Assembly (NCBI GenBank): GCA_003557385.1
Contig: PWON01000023.1
Span: forward strand, 1 to 35,908
DNA length: 35,908 nucleotides
Reading direction: 5' to 3'
From: Bacteroidales bacterium
Lineage (GTDB): Bacteria > Bacteroidota > Bacteroidia > Bacteroidales > UBA7960
Part shown: positions 24,902 to 32,542 of the stretch, in pieces
Numbering within the stretch: the stretch's first letter is position 1
How the letters are laid out: each line of letters starts with the position of its first letter
Made by a program: the position numbers and the translations under genes
Notes under the pieces: generated by a model
Told to the model about the DNA's origin: nothing
Database searches by the model: none
Seen by the model: only the letters and a program-made list of their open reading frames with translations

Positions 24902-24909
24902 TATTTTTG
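24902..24909 (+). promoter_or_regulatory. Possible -7 element for rlmH
   Basis: TATTTTTG is an exact TAnnTTTG match about 40 bp before the rlmH ATG. The region upstream is A-rich with no TTG at 19-21 nt, so the -33 element is missing. Confidence 0.45.
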
Positions 24910-24948
24910 CAAAAACCACAGGGTGACCCTCCCTGTAAAGGCACGATC

Positions 24949-25422
24949 ATGAAAATCAAACTACTGCTTATTGGCAAAACAGATGCCCATTACCTGGAAG
25001 AGGGGATGGATGAGTATGTGCGGCGGATCAGGAGATTTGCCGACTTTGAAATCATCACCGACACAAAAAACCGCAAATGGACCGCCCTGCCCCCCGATAT
25101 CAAAAAAGAAAAAGAAGCCGACATCATCCTGAAGCACATCCGGGAATGTGACCACAGTATTTTGCTGGATGAGCGCGGCAAAACAATGAGCTCTGTCCGG
25201 TTTGCACAATTTATTGACCAGAAAATGAAAGAATCCACCCGCAGCCTTTTGTTTGTGGTGGGCGGCCCCTGGGGATTCAGTAAGCGCGTGTATCAGGCTG
25301 CCCACAGCCGTTTGTCGATGTCGGCCATGACATTTTCGCACCAGATGATCCGTTTATTCTTTACGGAACAATTGTACAGGGCTTTTACCATCATCCGTGG
25401 CGAAGCCTACCACAATGAATAG
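24949..25422 (+). CDS. rlmH: 23S rRNA pseudouridine(1915)-N3-methyltransferase RlmH
   Basis: SPOUT methyltransferase that methylates pseudouridine 1915 in helix 69 of 23S rRNA. The ATG at 24949 gives 157 residues (MKIKLLLIGKT), the normal RlmH length; the track's upstream start adds 14 unsupported residues. Family motifs are DEYVRRIRRF near the N-terminus, SILLDERGKTMSSVRFAQFI in the middle, LLFVVGGPWGFS for the SAM-binding knot, and the C-terminal end MTFSHQMIRLFFTEQLYRAFTIIRGEAYHNE, which is nearly invariant. It is a stand-alone gene between a divergent DUF4783 gene and a convergent Trx–TrxR fusion. Confidence 0.97.
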   Translation: MKIKLLLIGKTDAHYLEEGMDEYVRRIRRFADFEIITDTKNRKWTALPPDIKKEKEADIILKHIRECDHSILLDERGKTMSSVRFAQFIDQKMKESTRSLLFVVGGPWGFSKRVYQAAHSRLSMSAMTFSHQMIRLFFTEQLYRAFTIIRGEAYHNE

Positions 25423-25448
25423 TTTCATGTTCCCACCTGCCTGGCCGC

Positions 25449-26717
25449 TTAATGCAGCTCCCTGGCAATGACTATGGAGGCGATGGTCCCGTCCGAAACA
25501 GCCGTGGTGATCTGCCGGATCTGTTTGCTAATTACGTCGCCCGCTGCAAATACGTCCGGCATGCTGGTACGCATCTCATGATCCACCTTCAGGTAACCCC
25601 ACTGATCTTTTTCCAACGGATCGTTGATAAGTTCCAGGTTGGGTTTCATGCCAACAAAAACAAACACACCGTCGGTCTGCAGTTCTTTCATCTCATTGGT
25701 TTCAAGGTTTTCCACCTTCACTGCCATCTTTTCTCCCCGGCGATAAAAACCCCGGGGTTCGTGAGAAAACAGGATGTTGATTTTCGGATCGGCCATGGCT
25801 TTTTCCTGGGCAGAGCGGTTTGCGGTCAAATATGGGAACTGCTGCACCATGGTGATTTTTGAAGCAAACTTTGAAATAAATTCCGATTCTTCCACGGCGG
25901 TATTGCCTCCTCCAATGATCACCACTTCCTTGTCGTGAAAATATTTGGCATCACAGGTGGCACAGTAAGAGATCCCTTTCCCATAATACTCCTTCTCCCC
26001 TTCCACATTCAGATAACGCGGCGAAGCACCCGTGGATATCAAAATTTTCTTTGCACGGATGGTCTCATGCCCGTCAATGAGCACTTCTTTCTTTTTCAGG
26101 TCTATGTTGCTGATCTCCACGGCAACCTTCATCCGGGCACCTGCCACTTTGGCCTGTTCTGCCATATTGTGGGCCAGCATGTAACCGGGCTGCGGGTCGA
26201 TGAATCCCGGGTAATTGCTCACCTGGTGGGTGGTCGACACCTGTCCGCCGGGCAAAAGAGGGTCTACCAGAAGCGTATCTACCTTGGCCTGTGCAAGGTA
26301 TATGGCAGCCGCCAGGCCACCCGGACCTGCACCCAACACCAGTACTTCTGTTTCTGTGTCAATGGGTCTGATGGATGCATGGATCTGTTCAACCCGGGCT
26401 TCCGGCAGCAGGGCATCCAGGTTACGCATGATGTCGGATCGGCGAATGCCACCCGTCAGCACATCGCCAACCTGTTTCCCGTTTTTAAAAAACAGAAGGG
26501 TGGGTGACGAGCGCACGCCAAGTTTTTCTGCCAGATCACGGTTGCCCTGGCGGAACATTTTTACAAAACGGATGTCCTGTCCGTATAATGCATCCAGGGC
26601 ATCAAATTTCGGAGCCAGCGCCTCGCAGGGCGGGCACTCGGTCGAATAAAAATCCAGTACAAGCAGTTCGTTGGATTCCACTTCTTTATCAAATACATCC
26701 TGATTGATCTCTATCAT
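25449..26717 (-). CDS. Thioredoxin–thioredoxin reductase fusion
   Basis: Flavoprotein disulfide reductase with a thioredoxin domain on its N-terminus, 422 residues from the ATG at 26717 (MIEINQDVFD). The track start 67 codons upstream reads into an untypical Cys/His-containing leader. The Trx domain (about 1-108) has the active site CPPC at C28-C31 rather than CGPC, and a cis-Pro in SPTLLFF. The TrxR part (about 120-422) has the FAD site GAGPGGLAAA (about 129-138), redox pair CATC (about 252-255), NADPH site GGGNTAVEE (about 269-277) and the C-terminal FAD motif AAGDVISKQIRQITTAVSDG. It likely feeds NADPH electrons to its own thioredoxin domain and on to peroxiredoxins such as Bcp. It is divergent from the carboxylase operon. 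Confidence 0.9.
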   Translation of the reverse strand: MIEINQDVFDKEVESNELLVLDFYSTECPPCEALAPKFDALDALYGQDIRFVKMFRQGNRDLAEKLGVRSSPTLLFFKNGKQVGDVLTGGIRRSDIMRNLDALLPEARVEQIHASIRPIDTETEVLVLGAGPGGLAAAIYLAQAKVDTLLVDPLLPGGQVSTTHQVSNYPGFIDPQPGYMLAHNMAEQAKVAGARMKVAVEISNIDLKKKEVLIDGHETIRAKKILISTGASPRYLNVEGEKEYYGKGISYCATCDAKYFHDKEVVIIGGGNTAVEESEFISKFASKITMVQQFPYLTANRSAQEKAMADPKINILFSHEPRGFYRRGEKMAVKVENLETNEMKELQTDGVFVFVGMKPNLELINDPLEKDQWGYLKVDHEMRTSMPDVFAAGDVISKQIRQITTAVSDGTIASIVIARELH

Positions 26718-26938
26718 GTGAAAAACAGATTTAATGGTTGTGTTCAGGTTTTTTTCTATAATGCTGGCTTTACAATCAAAAGCCTTGCCAGGGATAAAAC
26801 AATGCCAATATGGCAAATGTTTTTTTGAAAACCCGCCCTGCAAACAGCCCAACATATTAAATAAACGCCATGTGTGTGTTGCCGTTTTAAAAAAACTTGT
26901 TAAATTTACTTTAAGCAAGTCGTATCAAAACCTAAAAA
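26718..26938. other. Divergent intergenic region between the Trx–TrxR fusion and the carboxylase operon
   Basis: A 221-bp A/T-rich space with two divergent starts. The carboxylase side contains a fair promoter and an imperfect inverted repeat (ACTTG…CAAGT, 26895-26920, with TTAAA/TTTAA inside). On the fusion side no -7/-33 pair fits. No small gene with a recognisable product was seen. Confidence 0.6.
26879..26908 (+). promoter_or_regulatory. Probable promoter of the acyl-CoA carboxylase operon
   Basis: TTG (26879-26881), 19-nt spacer, then TAAATTTA (26901-26908), one base from TAnnTTTG. An imperfect inverted repeat (26895-26920) covers the -7 element and the expected start, so it could be an operator or a leader hairpin. 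Confidence 0.5.
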
Positions 26939-28444
26939 ATGATTAAAAAAATACTGGTGGCCAACCGCGGTGAGATCGCTGTACGTATTATCCGGTCATG
27001 CCGCGAAATGGACATCCTTACCGTTGCGGTATACTCTGATGCCGACCGGAAAGCGCTGCATGTCTTGTATGCCGATGAAGCCATGCATATCGGTCCATCC
27101 CCTTCTGTCGAATCCTATCTGAATATTGAAAACATCATACGGGCAGCCCGGCTGAGCGGGGCCGATGCCATTCACCCCGGTTATGGCTTTTTGTCTGAGA
27201 ACCCGGATTTTTCGGCAAGGTGCCAGGAAGAAGGCATCGTGTTTATCGGCCCCCCACCCAGGGCCATTTCCATGATGGGAGATAAGATCACAGCCCGCAA
27301 AACCATGATGGATGCCGGGGTTCCGGTGGTACCTGGTGCAGGAGGCAAGATCACCTCAGAAGATGAAGCCATCAGCATTATCGGGGAAATTGGCCTGCCT
27401 GTGATGATCAAGGCATCGGCCGGTGGCGGTGGCAAGGGCATGCGCCTGGTAACACGTAATAAAGAGATTACCGCCGCCCTGCGCGCAGCCCGGTCAGAGG
27501 CCAAAAGTGCCTTTGGAGACGATGCGGTGTTCATTGAAAAATATATTGAATCCCCGCACCATATCGAATACCAGATCCTTGCCGACAACCATGGGCAAGT
27601 GATCCACCTGTTTGAGCGGGAGTGTTCGGTACAGCGCCGCCACCAGAAGATTATCGAAGAAACGCCCTCCCCCATCCTGACACCGCAGCGCCGCAGGCAA
27701 ATGGGCGAAGCGGCGGTTGCCGCAGCCCGGGCAGTGGATTACCGGGGTGCCGGTACCATTGAATTTATCGTGGACAAAGACCTGAACTATTATTTCCTGG
27801 AGATGAACACCCGGCTGCAGGTTGAACATCCGATCACCGAGCGGGTGGTGGGTGTTGACCTGGTCAAGGAACAGATCCATATTGCCAACGGAAAGCCACT
27901 GAATTTCGCACAGGAAGACCTCAAGCAACAGGGTCATGCGATTGAATGCCGTGTGTATGCAGAAGATCCTGACAACAATTTCATGCCGGCCCCCGGCACA
28001 GTAACCCATATCGACATCCCCTACGGCGTAGGTGTGCGCGTTGACGGTTCCATTTATGAGGGCTTTGATGTCCCGCTCTTTTATGACCCGCTCATTGCCA
28101 AGCTCATTGTTTGGGGAAAAGACAGGAACGAAGCCCTGGAACGCAGCCGCAGGGCACTGAAAGAGTTTAAGATCACCGGTGTAAAAAACAACCTTCGGTT
28201 TCTTGAGAGGATTTTGCATGCCAAAGGATTTATTGGGGGCGATTACACCACACATTTCATTGAAGAACACAAGGATTTTTTAATGCGGGAGGAGCCTTGC
28301 GAAGATCATTGCGAAGACATTGTGATGATCACGGCTTTCATGGAATACCTCAGGAAAATCCGCAAGGCAAGCCCCAGGGAGATGAGCACGCTGAAAAACA
28401 ACTGGAAAGATTACAACAGGGTTCGCAATGTATTGAAATTATAA
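26939..28444 (+). CDS. Acyl-CoA carboxylase biotin carboxylase subunit
   Basis: ATP-dependent biotin carboxylase that loads CO2 (as bicarbonate) on the biotin of the carrier subunit. The 501-residue protein has an N-terminal Rossmann domain (ILVANRGEIAVRIIRSCREM), an ATP-grasp domain with the glycine loop AGGGGKGMRL, HIEYQILADNHG and EMNTRLQVEHPITE (catalytic Arg and Glu), then the C-terminal BC domain (IECRVYAEDP) and an extra tail of about 40 residues with CEDHCEDI. In this order (BC–BCCP–CT) it is most likely part of propionyl-CoA carboxylase, but acetyl-CoA carboxylase is not excluded. It is the first of three genes; BCCP follows after 10 nt. Confidence 0.94.
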   Translation: MIKKILVANRGEIAVRIIRSCREMDILTVAVYSDADRKALHVLYADEAMHIGPSPSVESYLNIENIIRAARLSGADAIHPGYGFLSENPDFSARCQEEGIVFIGPPPRAISMMGDKITARKTMMDAGVPVVPGAGGKITSEDEAISIIGEIGLPVMIKASAGGGGKGMRLVTRNKEITAALRAARSEAKSAFGDDAVFIEKYIESPHHIEYQILADNHGQVIHLFERECSVQRRHQKIIEETPSPILTPQRRRQMGEAAVAAARAVDYRGAGTIEFIVDKDLNYYFLEMNTRLQVEHPITERVVGVDLVKEQIHIANGKPLNFAQEDLKQQGHAIECRVYAEDPDNNFMPAPGTVTHIDIPYGVGVRVDGSIYEGFDVPLFYDPLIAKLIVWGKDRNEALERSRRALKEFKITGVKNNLRFLERILHAKGFIGGDYTTHFIEEHKDFLMREEPCEDHCEDIVMITAFMEYLRKIRKASPREMSTLKNNWKDYNRVRNVLKL

Positions 28445-28454
28445 CCAAAACAAT

Positions 28455-28988
28455 ATGTCATACGAAATCAAGCTTCAAAACCGCATTGCGCGGGTGGAAC
28501 TCCTGAGCCGGCAGGGCGACCAGTTGCTGGTTGCCGTGGACGGCAAAGAGTATTCGCTCGATTTTGTGCGGATTGGCAAGGGGAGATACTCCATCCTTCA
28601 CAAAAACAAGTCTTACAATGTTGAGTTGATCCCTGTAAACGGCATCAAGAAATACCATGTAAACACCTTTAAAAACACCTATGAGGTGGAGATCATCGAT
28701 GCCGAATCAGCATATCTGGCCAGCCGGCACCAGGGGCAGGAAGATGACGACGAAGCCGTGATCAGTTCGCCGATTCCGGGAAAGGTGATGAAGGTATATG
28801 TTCGGGAAGGCGATGCCGTGGAAGCCGGGCAAACCCTGGTGGTGATCGCCGCCATGAAAATGGAAAGTGAGTTTAAGGCACCAAAAGATGGCATCGTGCG
28901 CTCTGTGAGTGCCTCTGAGGGCCAGAGTGTGGATGCCCGGCAAGAATTGGTCACGATAGAATTCTCCACCGAAAACACAAAATCATAA
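28455..28988 (+). CDS. Biotin carboxyl carrier protein of the acyl-CoA carboxylase
   Basis: Small biotin carrier of 177 residues. The C-terminal biotinyl domain (about 100-175) has SPIPGKVMKVYVREGD, the biotinylation motif AAMKMESEF with the acceptor lysine at about K135, and the closing VDARQELVTIE. The N-terminal part (about 1-90) is a separate beta-rich domain (VAVDGKEYSLDFVRIG) that probably docks to the BC or CT partner. An acidic linker (EDDDE) joins them. It swings between the biotin carboxylase and the carboxyltransferase encoded on either side (gaps of 10 and 27 nt). It lacks the Pro/Ala-rich linker of decarboxylase gamma/biotin subunits. Confidence 0.94.
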   Translation: MSYEIKLQNRIARVELLSRQGDQLLVAVDGKEYSLDFVRIGKGRYSILHKNKSYNVELIPVNGIKKYHVNTFKNTYEVEIIDAESAYLASRHQGQEDDDEAVISSPIPGKVMKVYVREGDAVEAGQTLVVIAAMKMESEFKAPKDGIVRSVSASEGQSVDARQELVTIEFSTENTKS

Positions 28989-29015
28989 ACCATTCCCAAT
29001 AGTATTGATCCTGTT

Positions 29016-30557
29016 ATGGAACACACAAAAGAAGACAAATACAACGAGCTGGACAGGCGCCACCACGAAGCAGAACTGGGTGGCGGACCGGAGCGTATAG
29101 CGAAAATCCATGCCAGCGGCAGAAAAACGGCCCGTGAACGCATCAACGACCTCCTTGACCCGGAAACATTTGTGGAACTCGACAAACTGGTGGTGCACCG
29201 ATGTCACGATTTTGGCATGGAAAAACAAAAGATCCCCGGCGATGGCATCGTAACCGGCTATGGAAAAATTGACGGGCGGCTGGTTTATGTGTTCGCCCAG
29301 GATTTCAGTGTTTTTGGCGGGTCCCTGAGCCGTGCCAACGCCGATAAAATATTAAAAGTACAGGAGTTGTCCATGAGAATGGGCGCCCCCCTGATCGGAC
29401 TCAATGACAGTGGCGGGGCCCGCATCCAGGAAGGGGTGGAAAGCCTTGCCGGATATGCCGATATTTTTATGCAAAATGTCCGCGCCAGCGGGGTGGTCCC
29501 GCAAATTTCAGCCATCCTTGGACCCTGTGCGGGGGGAGCCGTATACTCTCCTGCCCTGACCGATTTCATATTCATGACCAAAGAGACCAGCTACATGTTT
29601 GTTACCGGTCCGGATGTGATCAAAACCGTTACACACGAAGAGGTGACAAAAAATGAGCTGGGCGGGGCGACCACCCACAACAGCAAAAGCGGGGTCGCCC
29701 ATTTCCGTGCCGAAGACGACCGGCAGGCCATGATGATGATCCGTGAGCTGCTCGGATTTTTGCCCTCCAACAACATGGAAGACCCCCCGGTCAAACCCTG
29801 CACCGACTCTGCCCACCGCACCGATGACAAACTGCAGCACCTTGTACCCGATAATCCAAACAAAGCATACGACATCAAAGAGATCATCCACAGTGTTGTT
29901 GACGACCACAACTTTTTTGAGGTACAGCCGCAATATGCCAAAAACATTGTAATCGGTTTTGGCAGGCTCAACGGCAAATCCGTGGGGTTTGTGGCCAACC
30001 AGCCCGCCGCCCTGGCAGGTGTTCTCGACATTGATGCTTCCATCAAGGCGGCCCGTTTTGTGCGCTTTTGCGATGCCTTCAACATCCCGGTCATTACCTT
30101 CACCGACGTACCCGGCTTTTTGCCTGGCACCGACCAGGAGTTTGGAGGCATCATCAAACACGGAGCCAAACTGATCTATGCATATGCCGAGGCCACCGTA
30201 CCAAAGATCAATGTCATCACCAGGAAAGCCTATGGCGGGGCCTATTGCGTCATGTCGAGCAAACAATTGGGCGGGGACGTCAACTACGCTTATCCTACGG
30301 CAGAAATCGCCGTAATGGGTCCCGATGGAGCGGTAAACATCCTGTACCGCAACAAAAAGAATGAACAGGAAAAAATCAAAGCCGTTGAAGATTACCGGGA
30401 AAAGTTCTGCACCCCATACAAGGCCGCCGGCCTGGGTTATATCGATGAGGTGATCCAACCGCGCCAAACCCGTCTGAAGCTCATTCAGGCCCTTGAGATG
30501 ACAGAGAACAAGCGGGAGAGCTCCCCCCCGAAAAAGCATGGGAATTTGCCGCTTTAA
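29016..30557 (+). CDS. Acyl-CoA (propionyl-CoA) carboxylase carboxyltransferase subunit
   Basis: Carboxyltransferase of 513 residues that passes the carboxyl group from biotin to acyl-CoA, by family length most like PccB. Two crotonase-type halves are visible. The first has the oxyanion-hole region [19 protein letters not shown] and [14 protein letters not shown]. The second has [34 protein letters not shown] and [19 protein letters not shown]. The AYGGAYCVM segment and the total length are as in propionyl-CoA carboxylase. The same family includes methylmalonyl-CoA decarboxylase alpha, but no membrane beta subunit is present here and a biotin carboxylase is, so ATP-driven carboxylation is the better reading. 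Likely route: propionyl-CoA to methylmalonyl-CoA to succinyl-CoA. Confidence 0.93.
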   Translation: MEHTKEDKYNELDRRHHEAELGGGPERIAKIHASGRKTARERINDLLDPETFVELDKLVVHRCHDFGMEKQKIPGDGIVTGYGKIDGRLVYVFAQDFSVFGGSLSRANADKILKVQELSMRMGAPLIGLNDSGGARIQEGVESLAGYADIFMQNVRASGVVPQISAILGPCAGGAVYSPALTDFIFMTKETSYMFVTGPDVIKTVTHEEVTKNELGGATTHNSKSGVAHFRAEDDRQAMMMIRELLGFLPSNNMEDPPVKPCTDSAHRTDDKLQHLVPDNPNKAYDIKEIIHSVVDDHNFFEVQPQYAKNIVIGFGRLNGKSVGFVANQPAALAGVLDIDASIKAARFVRFCDAFNIPVITFTDVPGFLPGTDQEFGGIIKHGAKLIYAYAEATVPKINVITRKAYGGAYCVMSSKQLGGDVNYAYPTAEIAVMGPDGAVNILYRNKKNEQEKIKAVEDYREKFCTPYKAAGLGYIDEVIQPRQTRLKLIQALEMTENKRESSPPKKHGNLPL

Positions 30558-30719
30558 CAGATTGTTTTCCGGTGTTTCACCTGTTAATAAGATTCGTAAG
30601 GGGGCCCTTTCTGAGACTCTGATTCACCTGTTCTTTACCAGGAATTGAACTTGTTGGTTGATTTCTTGTTCCTTTTTTATGATTGAACCAATTGATGTAC
30701 AACAATCCATGACCCAAGC
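30558..30719. other. Boundary intergenic region before the polysaccharide locus
   Basis: A 162-bp space after the carboxylase operon. A 7-bp inverted repeat (TTAACAG…CTGTTAA, 20-nt loop, starting in the PccB stop) and a GGGGGCCC block are visible, but no T tract, so termination is uncertain. No clear -7/-33 pair precedes the next gene. No gene seen. Confidence 0.45.
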
Positions 30720-31661
30720 ATGAAGTACGTACTGCCTGATTTGATCAAAACCATTCTCTATTTTGACATCTTCGCATACCCCCTTAGCCGGGATGAGTTG
30801 TTTGCTTATACCGGCATTGATGTTGAGAATGCTGAAAAAGCCGGGGAACAATTGGATTACTTGGTTACAAAAGGGGTTTTGAGTTATTCAGGAGGTTTTT
30901 ATTATATGGGCAATCGTGGTACACCGGTTGAACGGCGCATCCAGGGAAATCAACGGGCCCAACAAAGGATGAAGGCCGCGCGTTTTTATTCCGTTATCAT
31001 TTCCAGCTTCCCCTTTGTGGAGTCGGTCATGCTTTCAGGATCTATTGCCAAAGGATACATGGGTAAGAACGACGATATCGATTATTTTATCGTGACAAAG
31101 CCCGGGAGACTATGGCTGGTGAGGAGTATGCTGGTGCTCTTCAAAAAAATATTTTTACGAAACTCTTACCGCAATTTCTGCCTCAATTATTTTGTTGATT
31201 CGGAACATCTGCAGATCAAGGAAAGAAACCGCTTCACGGCTACAGAGATCGCTTTTCTCGTTCCTGTGTTTAACCGTGAAATTCACACCCGAATGCTCGC
31301 AGCCAATTCCTGGATCCGTGAATACTATCCAAATAATGTGTTCGATAAGGGATTGGGGCATGAGAAGAAATACTTTCTTACCCGGCTCTTTGAGGTGTTA
31401 TTCGACAACAGCCTGGGAGATATGCTGGACAGCTACCTGTTCAGGTTATCCACAAAGATCATCGGGAAAAAATTCGGGTATATGGGGCGGGAAGATTTCT
31501 TCCGTTGCTTCAGCATCAGGCGACACGAGTTGCGCTATCTTCCCAACCGTCAACAGCAACGGATCATGAAAAGACTTTGCTGGAAGATGAAACTGTTCGA
31601 GCAAAAGACCGGGGTTGCCCTGTTTTCCGATATGCAAAGGCCAAAACCGAAAACAGGGTAA
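30720..31661 (+). CDS. Nucleotidyltransferase-fold domain protein
   Basis: A 313-residue protein. The N-terminal about 70 residues (KTILYFDIFAYPLSRDELFAYTG and AGEQLDYLVTKGVLSY) look like a winged helix. Then comes a polymerase-beta-type nucleotidyltransferase core: SGSIAKGYMGKNDDIDYFIVT, which has the GS motif (about 107-108) and DxD metal-binding aspartates (about D119/D121). The rest is helical and basic. Similar proteins appear in polysaccharide and archaeal/bacterial islands; their substrate is unknown. Adenylylation or uridylylation of a partner is possible, as is a role in sugar-nucleotide handling. It is followed 71 nt later by a methyltransferase on the same strand. The surroundings read lower in GC than the carboxylase operon. 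Confidence 0.7.
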   Translation: MKYVLPDLIKTILYFDIFAYPLSRDELFAYTGIDVENAEKAGEQLDYLVTKGVLSYSGGFYYMGNRGTPVERRIQGNQRAQQRMKAARFYSVIISSFPFVESVMLSGSIAKGYMGKNDDIDYFIVTKPGRLWLVRSMLVLFKKIFLRNSYRNFCLNYFVDSEHLQIKERNRFTATEIAFLVPVFNREIHTRMLAANSWIREYYPNNVFDKGLGHEKKYFLTRLFEVLFDNSLGDMLDSYLFRLSTKIIGKKFGYMGREDFFRCFSIRRHELRYLPNRQQQRIMKRLCWKMKLFEQKTGVALFSDMQRPKPKTG

Positions 31662-31732
31662 TCACTTGCTCCGGTATATTAATCTGCGTTCCCACAGTTT
31701 ATATATGTTACACAACATCAAAAGCCCGCGTG

Positions 31733-32542
31733 ATGAGTACTTTTTATCAACAGGTAGAATCATATTATGACGGGGATGCCGGTGACTTTGATTCACGCTA
31801 CTGGAAAAACCCTGTGCTGCAAAGGATCAGACAGGACTTCAGAGAGGAAGTGAAGCGTTTTTCGTTCAGTGAGATGCTAGAAATAGGCTATGGAACCGGA
31901 TTAGATCTGGTGCATTTTGCCCGGACACATCCTGACGCCCGTGTGGCTGGTATAGATATTTCGGGGGAGATGCAGGCGGCAGCAAACAAAAAGATCAGAA
32001 AATGGGGCTTGCAGAATGTGCATGCAGACAAGGGTAGCGTAGAAGACCTGCAAACACTCTATCCGGAAAGACAGTTTGACATAGTGTATGTTTTTTTTGG
32101 CGCTCTGAACACGGTAGAAGACCTGGATGTTGCAGCAGATCATATTTTTGGATGTACAGCTCCGGGAGGGATCTTGGTGCTGTCTTTTGTGAACAGGAAT
32201 TATGTTGCCGGGATGTTTTTTGAATTGTTGAAGTTGCGTTTTCGTGCAGCCTTTTCACGGCAAAAAAAGGAGTGGGGAGGCTACTCACCTTCACTGTATT
32301 TACCCAGCAAATGCTACAATCCCGGCCGCATCCAAAAAGCCTTCTCAGGGTTTCATCCTATCAGGCGCAAAGGATACTGTATCATTCACCCGGCATGGTA
32401 TTATCACGGACTCAACAGGCTATTGAGAAAGTTCAGTCCGTGGCTTTGGAAAGCCGATCATCTGCTGAATAAAACATGTTTATGGTCATGGGGTGAATAC
32501 ACTTTGTTTGTTTTTCAGAAGCCGGAGCACATCAGACAATAG
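31733..32542 (+). CDS. Class I SAM-dependent methyltransferase
   Basis: Methyltransferase of 269 residues from the ATG at 31733 (MSTFYQQVESYYDGDAGDFD). The ORF track starts 76 codons earlier inside the nucleotidyltransferase gene, which is not plausible. Motif I LEIGYGTGLDLVHFA (about 49-63) binds SAM, and motif II has VAGIDISGEM with the acidic residue that binds the ribose. FDIVYVFFGALNTVEDLD corresponds to motif IV-V. Such enzymes in surface-polysaccharide loci methylate sugars or lipids; the target is unknown. Its last 57 bp overlap the convergent SDR gene on the other strand, with both C-termini encoded by the same DNA. Confidence 0.85.
   Translation: MSTFYQQVESYYDGDAGDFDSRYWKNPVLQRIRQDFREEVKRFSFSEMLEIGYGTGLDLVHFARTHPDARVAGIDISGEMQAAANKKIRKWGLQNVHADKGSVEDLQTLYPERQFDIVYVFFGALNTVEDLDVAADHIFGCTAPGGILVLSFVNRNYVAGMFFELLKLRFRAAFSRQKKEWGGYSPSLYLPSKCYNPGRIQKAFSGFHPIRRKGYCIIHPAWYYHGLNRLLRKFSPWLWKADHLLNKTCLWSWGEYTLFVFQKPEHIRQ

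Noticed and set aside
26718-26918. N-terminal 67-residue extension of the Trx–TrxR ORF
   Set aside because: The extension lies in A/T-rich intergenic DNA with no Trx similarity; the ATG at 26717 gives a standard thioredoxin start.
29508-30539. 343-aa minus ORF opposite the carboxyltransferase gene
   Set aside because: Long open antisense frame due to codon bias in the real gene; no motif and no promoter.
29016-30557. Methylmalonyl-CoA decarboxylase alpha subunit as the name of the CT gene
   Set aside because: A biotin carboxylase is present in the operon and the membrane decarboxylase subunits are not, so a carboxylase is preferred.
31505-31732. N-terminal 76-residue extension of the methyltransferase ORF
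   Set aside because: It overlaps the end of the nucleotidyltransferase gene in another frame; MSTFYQQ at 31733 is a normal methyltransferase start.
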